Below are positions 1-8,312 of a stretch of DNA of 40,105 nt, one piece after another. Under the pieces are notes generated by a model, which was not told where the DNA came from, searched no databases, and was given only the letters and a program-made list of their open reading frames with translations. The stretch spans positions 1 through 40,105 of the forward strand of contig DHDG01000041.1 in the NCBI GenBank assembly GCA_002399265.1, in the 5' to 3' direction. Each line of letters opens with the position of its first letter. Positions within the stretch are counted from its first letter, which is position 1. This stretch comes from Firmicutes bacterium UBA4882 (GTDB lineage: Bacteria; Bacillota; UBA4882). The translations under genes were made by a program, and so were the position numbers.

Positions 1-883
1 TTAGGTCGTCCAGTTTTTTGATTTCTACGCGTACAGTCGGACTTGTTACGGCGCGGGGAACTGCTCCGCTCCGTATCACCCCTGTCCCCCGAACAGTCTC
101 TTTAGTACCTTCCTCACTCTGACTCAGGGGCAAACCAGCCAGATCAATATGTTCCACGGCGACAATTTCAACGTCTGTAATGCTGGCTACAGGACTTTTG
201 ACTTTTTCGGTATTTTCAACGCTTAAGACGCCGATTATAAAATGGTCATCGAAATTTTCGTCTTCCAGATCCTTTGTTAAAGGCCATGTTCTGACTACCT
301 GGCCGAGCTTTTCCAGCTCACGCAAAACCATAAATGCCCGGGCGCCTTTCAGCAGGCAGTCCTCGCGCAGCTTTACGCTCACGTGATAAAGGATCCTGCC
401 GTTCGAGATGCTCTCTTCAATCAGCGCTTTTTCGTCCCGATTGTATTCGGGCTTTATTTCATGTTTAACGGAGCGAGCAGCAGTAATGGCGACTTCTTTT
501 TTCCCGGCGGAAGCGAGCATGCGCAGCTGTGTGAGCAACCCTGCGGCTTCAATGTCTTCTTCATGACCGGCAGCGATGCCCTGTGCCAAAGCATCCAACA
601 GGTCAAAACACTCGAACAGGACATTGATGATTTCTGAGGACACGGCAATTTCGCCGTTACGAAGCCTGGTGAGGAGATCCTCCATCGCATGCGTAATATT
701 GGACATCTTGTTAAAGCCCATGGTCGCTGAAGCACCTTTCAGCGTATGCGCCGCCCGAAAGATTGCCTCCAGCAAACTGGAGTCAGCTGGATTGTTCTCC
801 AGCGCCAGCAGGGAAGTATTCAAGGTCTGGAGGTGCTCCTGAACCTCGTCCATAAATACATTTAAATACTGAGTCATTTCCAT
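1..883 (-). CDS. cheA: Chemotaxis histidine kinase CheA, N-terminal part (cut by left window edge)
   Basis: About 294 residues are visible; the reading frame is still open at base 1, so the gene continues to the left. Residues 1-110 form an HPt (P1) domain with the phospho-accepting histidine in AAHTLKGA (His46), followed by a CheY/CheB-binding P2-like segment. The last visible residues, VRVEIKKLDDL, match the start of the CheA dimerisation helix (P3). CheA autophosphorylates on His46 in response to chemoreceptors and passes the phosphate to CheY, whose gene lies 160 bases upstream on the same strand. The chosen start is the ATG at 883, preceded by GGGGGTGAT at good spacing; an ATG at 877 is the alternative. 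The kinase (P4) and CheW-like (P5) domains are outside the window, so their integrity cannot be judged. Confidence 0.9.
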   Translation of the reverse strand, partial: MEMTQYLNVFMDEVQEHLQTLNTSLLALENNPADSSLLEAIFRAAHTLKGASATMGFNKMSNITHAMEDLLTRLRNGEIAVSSEIINVLFECFDLLDALAQGIAAGHEEDIEAAGLLTQLRMLASAGKKEVAITAARSVKHEIKPEYNRDEKALIEESISNGRILYHVSVKLREDCLLKGARAFMVLRELEKLGQVVRTWPLTKDLEDENFDDHFIIGVLSVENTEKVKSPVASITDVEIVAVEHIDLAGLPLSQSEEGTKETVRGTGVIRSGAVPRAVTSPTVRVEIKKLDDL

Positions 884-974
884 GCTTCATCACCCCCGCG
901 AGCGAGTTTATGATGCTTAGCCAATTCTGTCCTTAATAATACGGCCCTCTCCAGTCACAGATATTAGACCGGAA

Positions 975-998
975 GGGCCGGTATCGCGGGCCGGTATC
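975..998. repeat. Short direct repeat in the cheY-cheA spacer
   Basis: The 11-mer GGGCCGGTATC occurs twice, at 975-985 and 988-998, with a period of 13 bases. The second copy also takes part in a small GC-rich stem (CGCGGG/CCCGCG). No promoter role could be assigned. Confidence 0.5.
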
Positions 999-1043
999 CC
1001 GCGGCAGACTGGCAAAAGAGAGAGTGCCCTCGGGCTAGGCAGC

Positions 1044-1406
1044 TTAGCGCAATACTTTCCGGACAGCCTCCAGAACCCGATCCTGCTGAAACGGCTTGAC
1101 AACAAAGTCTTTGGCTCCAGCTTGAATGGCGTCAATTACCATTGCCTGCTGTCCCATGGCGCTGCACATAATTATGCAGGCATTTGCATCGATGTTCCTG
1201 ATTTCCTTGACAGCTGTAATACCGTCCATATCAGGCATCGTAATATCCATGGTAACCAGATCGGGCCTGAGCTCCCGATACTTCTCGATTGCGCGCGCGC
1301 CGTCCTCAGCTTCGCCCACAACCTCAAAGCCGCCCCGTTTTAGAATATCCTTGATCATCATCCGCATAAAGGCAGCATCATCTACGACTAGTACCCGGTT
1401 ACCCAA
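1044..1406 (-). CDS. cheY: Chemotaxis response regulator CheY, single receiver domain
   Basis: A 120-residue stand-alone receiver domain with no output domain. The acidic pocket (Asp9, Asp10), the phospho-acceptor Asp54 in VTMDITMPD, Ser82 in MCSAMG and the invariant Lys104 in VVKPF are all present. Phospho-CheY normally binds the flagellar switch and changes rotation. The start is a TTG at 1406 preceded by AGAGGAGG nine bases upstream; no ATG fits. The gene lies between hslU and cheA, so it is probably the cognate regulator of that kinase. An 18-bp tandem duplication lies just upstream. Stand-alone receivers can also serve other pathways, but the CheA neighbour makes the chemotaxis assignment strong. 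Confidence 0.92.
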   Translation of the reverse strand: MGNRVLVVDDAAFMRMMIKDILKRGGFEVVGEAEDGARAIEKYRELRPDLVTMDITMPDMDGITAVKEIRNIDANACIIMCSAMGQQAMVIDAIQAGAKDFVVKPFQQDRVLEAVRKVLR

Positions 1407-1451
1407 AAGAAACCGCCTCCTCTATGGAAGAACTATTGCCATGCCTTCCGT

Positions 1452-1487
1452 AGAAATTTGTGCTTCATTAGAAATTTGTGCTTCATT
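1452..1487. repeat. Perfect 18-bp tandem duplication upstream of cheY
   Basis: AGAAATTTGTGCTTCATT is repeated exactly twice head to tail (1452-1469 and 1470-1487), in the spacer between the end of hslU and cheY, 46-81 bases upstream of the cheY start codon. It may be a tandem operator or a recent slippage event. No known consensus was matched. Confidence 0.85.
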
Positions 1488-1573
1488 TTCCCATATTTCG
1501 CTACGAAGATCGCCAATCCCTTCTCATTCCGGAATAATATGCCTGACGGTTTTGAAAAGCAGGCTTACCGGTT

Positions 1574-2974
1574 TTATAAAATGTACTTCTTCAGATCATC
1601 TTGTTTCAGGAGCGGATCCAGACGTTCATGGACAAATTGAGCGTCAACTCGGATTTTCGAGCCTCCTTTTTCAGGGGCTTCGAAAGAAAGTTGTTCAAGT
1701 AATTGTTCCATCACGGTATAAAGCCTGCGCGCGCCAATGTTCTCTGTACTCTCATTGACCTGATGCGCAATTTTTGCCACTTCCAAAATGGCGTCATTTG
1801 AAAATTCCAAAGCCACGTCCTCGGTCGCCATCAGGGCAATGTACTGTTTGACCAAGGCATTATCAGGCTCAGTAAGGATTCTCTCGAAATCGGCCGCTGT
1901 AAGGCTCTCCAGTTCCACACGGATTGGGAAGCGTCCCTGCAATTCAGGGATCAAATCGCTCGGTTTTGAAATGTGGAATGCTCCGGCTGCGATAAAGAGG
2001 ACATGATCCGTTTTGACAGGACCATACTTTGTCATGACAGTTGCGCCTTCAACAATCGGCAAAATGTCACGTTGCACTCCTTCGCGGGATACATCGGGGC
2101 CATGTCCGCCCTCCCGGCCAGCAATTTTATCAATTTCATCCAGGAACACTATGCCGCTGTCCTCTACCTTGGCGACTGCTTCCCGCGTGACTTCCTCCAT
2201 ATCGATCAAGCGGGCGGCCTCTTCCTGAACCAGTATCTTGCGGGCCTCAGCAACAGATACTTTCCGTTTCTTGCGGCGCTTTGGCATCAAGCCGCCAAAC
2301 AAATCCTGTACATTGATGCCCATCTCTTCCATGCCGGCTCCTGTAAAGACTTCGAGCATCTGAGGGTTACTTTCCTCTACTTCGATTTCCACAATGCGGT
2401 CTTCCAGTGCTCCAGCTGCCAGCAGGCCGCGCACGCGCTGACGCTCATTATCAAATTCCTGATTTGGCGGCTCGGACTGTTGTTTGGCGCTGCCACCTTC
2501 TGAACGGTTGAGTGCTCCAATCAAAAAGCCAAGTGGGTTGGCCGAATCTTTGTCGCTCGACTGGGACGGCACTAGCAGATCCAGCAACCGTTCCTCAGCA
2601 GTCCGGGCCGCTCTGCTTTCAACCTGAGCCACCTTTTCACTGCGCACCATGCGGATGCCAGTGTCAACCAGATCCCGGATAATGCTGTCCACATCCCTGC
2701 CAACATACCCAACCTCGGTAAATTTGGTCGCCTCAATTTTAATAAACGGCGCATCGATTAGTTTTGCCAAACGCCGGGCAATCTCGGTTTTGCCCACTCC
2801 GGTAGGCCCAATCATCAGTATGTTCTTGGGTGTGACCTCATCGCGCATTTCTTCCCCAAGCATTCTGCGCCGATAACGGTTGCGGATGGCAACCGCCACC
2901 GCTCTTTTGGCTTTCTTCTGTCCCACAATATAACGGTCCAGTTCCTCCACTATTTTTCTGGGAGTCAAATCCAC
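1574..2974 (-). CDS. hslU: ATP-dependent protease ATPase subunit HslU (ClpY)
   Basis: This AAA+ unfoldase of 466 residues feeds substrates into the HslV peptidase. Walker A GPTGVGKT is at 56-63, Walker B IVFLDE near 275-280, and an inserted I domain spans about 110-240 with a basic stretch KRRKKRK. The C-terminus ends in KKYIL, the kind of hydrophobic tail that docks between HslV subunits. The start chosen is the GTG at 2974 (VDLTPRKIV): GGAGTGA, overlapping the last codons of hslV, is at the right distance, and extending upstream would add 29 residues that only read hslV in another frame. hslV ends seven bases before it. In Bacillus codY follows; here cheY and cheA follow instead. Confidence 0.95.
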   Translation of the reverse strand: MDLTPRKIVEELDRYIVGQKKAKRAVAVAIRNRYRRRMLGEEMRDEVTPKNILMIGPTGVGKTEIARRLAKLIDAPFIKIEATKFTEVGYVGRDVDSIIRDLVDTGIRMVRSEKVAQVESRAARTAEERLLDLLVPSQSSDKDSANPLGFLIGALNRSEGGSAKQQSEPPNQEFDNERQRVRGLLAAGALEDRIVEIEVEESNPQMLEVFTGAGMEEMGINVQDLFGGLMPKRRKKRKVSVAEARKILVQEEAARLIDMEEVTREAVAKVEDSGIVFLDEIDKIAGREGGHGPDVSREGVQRDILPIVEGATVMTKYGPVKTDHVLFIAAGAFHISKPSDLIPELQGRFPIRVELESLTAADFERILTEPDNALVKQYIALMATEDVALEFSNDAILEVAKIAHQVNESTENIGARRLYTVMEQLLEQLSFEAPEKGGSKIRVDAQFVHERLDPLLKQDDLKKYIL

Positions 2975-2981
2975 CGTACGA

Positions 2982-3521
2982 TCACTCCAGTTCTTCCACG
3001 ATGATATTTGAGTTGGTATAAATGCAGATCTCCGATGCCAGCAATAGGGATTCCCGGGCAATTTCGCCAGCGGTCAGATTGGAATGCCGTGCCAGCGCCC
3101 GCGCCGCGGCTAAAGCATATGAACCTCCGGATCCAACGGCGGCAATGCCGTCGTCCGGTTCCACAACTTCGCCGGTACCTGAGATAATGAAAAGATTCTC
3201 CCGATCCGCCACAATCAGCAGCGCCTCCAGACGCCGCAAAACCCGATCGGTGCGCCATTCTTTCGCTAGATCGACTGCAGCCCGCGAAAGGTTGCCGTGA
3301 TACTCTTCCAGCCTTTTCTCGAATTTCTCGAACAATGCAAATGCATCCGCTACCGAACCGGCGAAGCCAGCCAAAACCCGTCCATTCGAAAGTCGGCGTA
3401 CTTTCTTGGCGGTATGTTTCATTACCGTCTCACCCATCGTGACCTGTCCGTCACCAGCGATGGCCGTTTTACCGTCTTTTCTGATCGCCAGGATCGTTGT
3501 TCCCCTAATCGGTTCAATCAT
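2982..3521 (-). CDS. hslV: ATP-dependent protease proteolytic subunit HslV (ClpQ)
   Basis: A 179-residue proteasome-beta-like threonine peptidase that forms a double hexamer capped by HslU. The family signature starts at TTILAIRKDG and continues with GDGQVTMG and HTAKKVRRL. Seven residues (MIEPIRG) precede the presumed catalytic Thr8, so a short propeptide must be removed to expose the nucleophile. The C-terminal half has the GSGGSYALAAA segment typical of the family. The ATG start at 3521 has AGGTGG upstream. It lies between xerC and hslU, the classic xerC-hslVU order of Firmicutes. Confidence 0.95.
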   Translation of the reverse strand: MIEPIRGTTILAIRKDGKTAIAGDGQVTMGETVMKHTAKKVRRLSNGRVLAGFAGSVADAFALFEKFEKRLEEYHGNLSRAAVDLAKEWRTDRVLRRLEALLIVADRENLFIISGTGEVVEPDDGIAAVGSGGSYALAAARALARHSNLTAGEIARESLLLASEICIYTNSNIIVEELE

Positions 3522-3610
3522 TAAGCGTCACCACCTGTATATTTTATGAAGCCAATGTCATTTCTTGCGTAGTTTATTACCGGGCAATACGGAGGCGAGG
3601 GCCAGTCCCC

Positions 3611-3640
3611 CGGCAAGACGGAAGGAACCGTCCCTATGTC
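3611..3640. repeat. Degenerate copy of the GGGACGGTTC-type palindrome family
   Basis: In the xerC-hslV spacer, GGAACCGTCCCTATGTC (3624-3640) resembles one half of the large palindromes at 9425 and 35086 (GAACCGTCCCCTTGTGTC). No matching second arm remains. It is probably a decayed relic; chance similarity is possible. Confidence 0.35.
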
Positions 3641-3660
3641 GTCAGCCCCATGTTGTTAGT

Positions 3661-4644
3661 TTATTCGCGGGCACGCGGGTGGGCGGCATTATAGATGTTC
3701 TTCATCCGTTCGCGGGTAACGTGCGTATAGATCTGGGTTGTGGAAATATTGGCATGGCCCAGCAATTCCTGTACAGTGCGCAAATCGGCCCCATTATCAA
3801 GCATATGCGTGGCATATGAATGACGCAACGTATGGGGGGATACTTTTTTGGCCAATGCCAATTTTTGAATATACCCGTCCAGCGACCGGCGTACACTGCG
3901 CGCCGATAAGCGACCGCCGTCCCTGTTCAGGAAAAGCGGGGCTTGTGCCTGAGCCTGTGCCTGCCTATGTACCCGGCCGGCAACCGGCGGCGCCGGAAGG
4001 ATCGGCTGCGAGCTGCGGTTTTTTTGCTGCAGCTGGCCACGACCATAGGAAATATAATGACGTAATGCCGCGACCGCCTTACGACCGATTGGGACGATTC
4101 TTTCCTTGTTCCCTTTGCCCAGCACTCTCAGTGTGGCTGCCGCTAAGTCTACGCCGTCCATATTTAATCCCACCGCTTCGCTGACGCGCAGTCCGCCAGC
4201 GTAGATGGTTTCAAACAGGGCTCGATCCCTCAAACCCAGCGGTGTGCCAGTACCAATCGATTCCATTAAGCGTGCTGTTTCATCGGCCATTAAAAATGAC
4301 GGTAGTTTTTTATCAAGCTTTGGGGTGGTTACAGAAAGTAGCGGGTTACTGGATAAGTACTCATTTTTACAGAGAAATCGATAAAGCGATCGTACCGATG
4401 ACAGTCGCCTGGAAATGGTGCGGCGCGCGTATTTCTTGCCCGCCAGCTCTGCCAGATAGCGCCGGATCGCCAGATGATCGACTCCACCGAGATCAGCGAT
4501 CTGTATTTCCTGCATGGCCTTCCAAAACGATTCAAGATCGATGCGGTAATTTACCAGTGTATGAGGAGACATTCCCCGTGCTTCCAGGTATTTTAGAAAT
4601 TCTTCCGCCAGAGCTGGTAACGCTATTGCGGACACCATCCTCAC
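3661..4644 (-). CDS. xerC: Tyrosine recombinase XerC
   Basis: A site-specific recombinase of 327 residues that, with a XerD partner, resolves chromosome dimers at dif. An N-terminal SAM-like core-binding domain (about 10-95) precedes the catalytic domain with Arg153 (GGLRVSEA), Lys177 (GKGNKER), His271 and Arg274 (HTLRHSYAT), His297 (LLGHANI) and nucleophile Tyr306. Residues about 202-236 are an unusual insertion containing (QA)4, encoded by a hexanucleotide repeat, placed just before the LFLN strand; it should not affect the active site. The start may be GTG 4644 or ATG 4638; both lie next to AGGTGAGG. The trmFO stop is one base upstream, so the two are translationally linked. Confidence 0.93.
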   Translation of the reverse strand: MRMVSAIALPALAEEFLKYLEARGMSPHTLVNYRIDLESFWKAMQEIQIADLGGVDHLAIRRYLAELAGKKYARRTISRRLSSVRSLYRFLCKNEYLSSNPLLSVTTPKLDKKLPSFLMADETARLMESIGTGTPLGLRDRALFETIYAGGLRVSEAVGLNMDGVDLAAATLRVLGKGNKERIVPIGRKAVAALRHYISYGRGQLQQKNRSSQPILPAPPVAGRVHRQAQAQAQAPLFLNRDGGRLSARSVRRSLDGYIQKLALAKKVSPHTLRHSYATHMLDNGADLRTVQELLGHANISTTQIYTHVTRERMKNIYNAAHPRARE

Positions 4645-4645
4645 C

Positions 4646-6034
4646 TCATCTCACTTCACTGCCATCGACGCCGCCGCGATCGTTGCCGATCGCTGCCTCA
4701 AAATCACTGAGCGCATGTAAGGATCGCTCAGCATAGATTTGGCTGCGAAGCTTTTTATCAACCCTTTGCTCGAATGGCGGCAATAATCCATAGTTGACAT
4801 TCATCGGCTGAAAATTGCCAGTCCCACTCCCGCTGGAGGTAACATATTTAAAAAGTGCGCCAAAGGCGGTTTCCCCAGGAAGTACCACCGCCGGAATGTT
4901 CTGGGCTATTCTGGCCGCATTTAGCCCGGCCAGCCAGCCGCCAGCAATCGCTTCCACATATCCTTCGGAACCAGTGATTTGTCCGGCGAAAAATAGAGCG
5001 GGATCCTGACGACTTTGCAGCGTAGGCCGCAATAGTTTGGGGGAATTGATAAAAGTATTACGATGCATGACACCATAGCGCATAAATTCGGCATTTTCCA
5101 GTCCGGGAATTAGCGAAAAAACCCGTTTCTGCTCGCCAATTCTAAGGCGCGTTTGGAAACCGACCAAATTGAACAACGTCCCGGCCGCGTTATCGCGACG
5201 TAACTGGACAACAGCGTAGGGACGCTTCCCTGTACGCGGATCTCTCAGACCAACCGGCTTAAGCGGTCCGTAACGCGGGGTATCTATACCGCGGCGAGCC
5301 AGTTCTTCAATTGGCAGACATCCTTCAAACAGTATTTTCTTGTCGGCGGCGTGCCCGTCATGAAGCTCTGCGGCGACAATCTCTGTAATGAAGCGGTGGT
5401 ATTCCTCTTCATTCATGGGAGCATTCAGATAATCATTCGGACTGCCTTTATCATAGCGTGAAGCCCAGTAAAGCTTATCCATATCAAGAGATTCCAGCGT
5501 AACAATCGGAGCGGCGGCATCGAAAAAGTGCAAATATTTTTGTCCGGTTAACGCAGCGATCTCCTGTGACAATGCCTCTGCCGTCAGTGGCCCAGAGGCG
5601 ATCACCAGCGGCCTGGCTGGCGGCAGGGCATCAATGCGCTCCCGGATGAGATTGATCATCGGATGCGCAGCGATTTTAGCGGTCACCAGTTCCGAAAACC
5701 CCCACCGGTCTACTGCCAATGCTCCTCCAGCCGGAATCTGCGTTTCGTCGGCACAGCCTATGATGAGCGACTTTAACCGCCGTAGTTCTTCTTTCAATAA
5801 ACCATTGGCATTGCGTAATGCAGCAGCTCCGAGAGAGTTACTGCACACCAACTCCGCCAAAAAACCGCTCTGATGCGCACCGGTCATTTCCAGCGGGCGC
5901 ATCTCGTACAAGTTAACGCGTACGCCTGCTTCTGCAGCCTGCCAGGCACATTCACTGCCTGCCAGTCCCGCACCAATTACGGTGATACAAGGGACGGATT
6001 GACTCGCCAAGGAGGTATCAGGGACGGATGTCAT
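4646..6034 (-). CDS. trmFO: Methylenetetrahydrofolate-tRNA (uracil-5-)-methyltransferase TrmFO
   Basis: A 462-residue flavoprotein that makes m5U54 in the tRNA T-loop with methylene-THF as carbon donor and FADH2 as reductant. The FAD-binding GAGLAGSE motif is followed by YEMRP, then AELVCSNSLG and the family-typical MNVNYGLLPP near the C-terminus. The ATG at 6034 overlaps the topA stop (TAATG), implying coupled translation. The N-terminus has about 16 residues before the Rossmann strand ITVIGAG, longer than usual; this extra stretch is encoded by two GGGACGGAT repeats. The order topA-trmFO-xerC-hslVU is common in Firmicutes. Confidence 0.95.
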   Translation of the reverse strand: MTSVPDTSLASQSVPCITVIGAGLAGSECAWQAAEAGVRVNLYEMRPLEMTGAHQSGFLAELVCSNSLGAAALRNANGLLKEELRRLKSLIIGCADETQIPAGGALAVDRWGFSELVTAKIAAHPMINLIRERIDALPPARPLVIASGPLTAEALSQEIAALTGQKYLHFFDAAAPIVTLESLDMDKLYWASRYDKGSPNDYLNAPMNEEEYHRFITEIVAAELHDGHAADKKILFEGCLPIEELARRGIDTPRYGPLKPVGLRDPRTGKRPYAVVQLRRDNAAGTLFNLVGFQTRLRIGEQKRVFSLIPGLENAEFMRYGVMHRNTFINSPKLLRPTLQSRQDPALFFAGQITGSEGYVEAIAGGWLAGLNAARIAQNIPAVVLPGETAFGALFKYVTSSGSGTGNFQPMNVNYGLLPPFEQRVDKKLRSQIYAERSLHALSDFEAAIGNDRGGVDGSEVR

Positions 6035-8151
6035 TAATGCTGATTCTCCTTCGCTTCGTTTTCAGCCATTGGTAATTTGGCGCGGTAGGAACAGCCTTTC
6101 TCAGAACAGGCAATAAAGGATTTCTCACCGCGTACCTTTTTGTAAACCAGGATGTGATTGCAGATTGGACATCTGCCCCCAGTTGGCTCATCCCAAGAGA
6201 CAAAGGAACACTCGGGGTATTTGTTGCATCCGTAGAACAGGCGTCCCTTCCGGCTTCTTCTTTCAACCACATCGCCGCCGCAATCCGGGCACTGGACGCC
6301 GATCTGCCGCTGAATGGGTTTGGTATTCTTGCATTCCGGGTAACCGGGACAGGCCAGAAATCTCCCGAAACGTCCGTGCTTGAAAACCATACGGCGACCG
6401 CAGTGCTCACAGACTTCTTCAGACTCTTCATCTTTAACTTCCACTTTTTCGAGCACTTGCTCCGCTTTTTCCAGGTCCTTTTCGAATGGGCCATAAAACT
6501 CTGCGAGGACTTGTACCCAATCGGCATTGCCGTCTTCGATTTTGTCCAGCTTTTCTTCCATTGAGGCCGTAAATTCAACCCCGACGATTTGCGGAAAATG
6601 TTCCTCCAGGACCCTGACCACTACTTCACCAAGTTCTGTAGGACGAAAGCGTTTACTTTCAAGGAATACGTAGTTGCGCTTGATGATGGTCTCAATAATC
6701 GGTGCATAAGTACTGGGCCGACCGATCCCTTTTTCCTCAAGGGTGCGCACGAGCATGGCCTCGGTGAACCGCGGTGGCGGCTGGGTAAAATGTTGCTGCG
6801 GCTCTACTTTTTGCAGCTGCAACTTTTCGCCGTCATGCATCTCGGGTAGAATGCCTTCGTCTTCACCTTTTTCTTCATCCGTGCTCTCGGCATAGAGTGA
6901 CAGGAATCCCTGGAATTTGATAATCTGACCAGTGGCACGAAAAAGTAAACCGCCAGCATCAATATCCGCCGTAATGGCTTGAATTTGAGCTGGAGCCATC
7001 TGACTGGCCACAAATCTCTCCCAAATTAGTTTATATAGGCGATGCTGATCCCTGGTCAGATAGCCCTTGATTTTGTCCGGGATCCTTCCCACAGCAGTTG
7101 GCCTGATTGCCTCATGGGCATCCTGCGCCCGTGCTTGTTTGTTTTTATATTGTGGCGCTTGCGCAGGCAGATATTTGGGACCATATTTACTGTCGACGTA
7201 TTCTCTGGCTTCAGCTTGCGCTTCAGTAGAAACGCGGGCCGAATCGGTTCTCATATAACTAATCAGACCTACCGTACCTTCTGCCCCCAGGTCCAGGCCT
7301 TCATATAATTGCTGGGCAATCATCATCGTTTTGCGGGTGGTAAAACCTAACCGCCGGGAGGCATCCTGCTGTAAACTGCTAGTTGTGAACGGAGGCGCGG
7401 GATACCTTTTTTTATCCTTCGCCCGGACTTCCTGGACTCGATAAGATGCTGCCCGAGCTCTTTCAGCAAGCTGGTTGGCCTTAACACTGTCACTCAGATC
7501 CGGTTTTTTATCGTCAACCGTATGCAGTTTGGCCCGGAAAGATTCCCCGCGGTCGGTTGCCAAATCGGCATGAATTGTCCAGTATTCTTCGGCAACAAAG
7601 GCGTTAATCTCGTCCTCCCGGTCGACGATCAATTTGACGGCTACCGACTGCACCCGGCCCGCGCTTAGTCCACTACGGACCTTACTCCATAATAGCGGGC
7701 TCAGTTTATAGCCTACAATGCGGTCCAGTATTCTTCTGGTCTGCTGGGCATTTACCAAACTCATATTTATCCGGCGCGGTTTTTTGATGGCTTCTGTCAC
7801 TGCCGGTTTAGTAATCTCATGAAATTCGACACGCTTGGCATTCTGCAGATCCATCCCGAGCGCTTCTGCAAGGTGCCAAGAAATCGCTTCCCCTTCCCGA
7901 TCCGGGTCGGTTGCCAGGTAAACACGATCCGCCTTTTTAACTGCGTCTTTTAGTTCCTTAAGAGCAGCTCCACGGCCCCTGATCGTAATGTACTTAGGCT
8001 GAAAACCCTTTTCAATATCGACTCCAAACTGGCTGCGCGGCAAGTCTCTAAAATGCCCCATTGTCGCCTTAACCACATAATTGCGCCCCAGATATTTGCC
8101 GATAGTTTTGGCTTTGGCCGGGGATTCGACAATCACCAGCGAACTTGTCAC
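6034..8151 (-). CDS. topA: DNA topoisomerase I (type IA)
   Basis: This 705-residue enzyme relaxes negative supercoils. The Toprim domain at the N-terminus has Glu9 in VESPAKAKTI and the acidic triad in ATDPDREGE (80-88). The nucleophile Tyr299 lies in GLISYMRTDS. Three C4 zinc ribbons follow at the C-terminus, from about residue 580 (CEHCG...CPGYPEC, CPDCG...CNKYPEC, CPICN...CSEKGC). The start is GTG at 8151 with GGAGGTGG six bases upstream. The 161-base spacer from dprA shows no clear promoter or terminator, so the gene may be co-transcribed with dprA. Confidence 0.96.
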   Translation of the reverse strand: MTSSLVIVESPAKAKTIGKYLGRNYVVKATMGHFRDLPRSQFGVDIEKGFQPKYITIRGRGAALKELKDAVKKADRVYLATDPDREGEAISWHLAEALGMDLQNAKRVEFHEITKPAVTEAIKKPRRINMSLVNAQQTRRILDRIVGYKLSPLLWSKVRSGLSAGRVQSVAVKLIVDREDEINAFVAEEYWTIHADLATDRGESFRAKLHTVDDKKPDLSDSVKANQLAERARAASYRVQEVRAKDKKRYPAPPFTTSSLQQDASRRLGFTTRKTMMIAQQLYEGLDLGAEGTVGLISYMRTDSARVSTEAQAEAREYVDSKYGPKYLPAQAPQYKNKQARAQDAHEAIRPTAVGRIPDKIKGYLTRDQHRLYKLIWERFVASQMAPAQIQAITADIDAGGLLFRATGQIIKFQGFLSLYAESTDEEKGEDEGILPEMHDGEKLQLQKVEPQQHFTQPPPRFTEAMLVRTLEEKGIGRPSTYAPIIETIIKRNYVFLESKRFRPTELGEVVVRVLEEHFPQIVGVEFTASMEEKLDKIEDGNADWVQVLAEFYGPFEKDLEKAEQVLEKVEVKDEESEEVCEHCGRRMVFKHGRFGRFLACPGYPECKNTKPIQRQIGVQCPDCGGDVVERRSRKGRLFYGCNKYPECSFVSWDEPTGGRCPICNHILVYKKVRGEKSFIACSEKGCSYRAKLPMAENEAKENQH

Positions 8152-8312
8152 TCACTGCCACCTCCTGTAGTGTCGCAAATCTAATCGCACTCCCTGAACT
8201 CCCTTATATGCCGTCTGGCACGCTCGTCATGCTCGCCCAAACTTCGGTTAGAATCGCTTTCGACATAATATGCGCTATTCCTTTCCATTTCCTGCTGCGT
8301 CAGGTGGCTTTA

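Noticed and set aside
454..735. Open frame antisense or out of frame to cheA
   Set aside because: It is a shadow of cheA, which has HPt-domain motifs in another frame.
2982..3258. Alternative reading frame over hslV
   Set aside because: No family features; hslV in the true frame has the complete proteasome-like signature.
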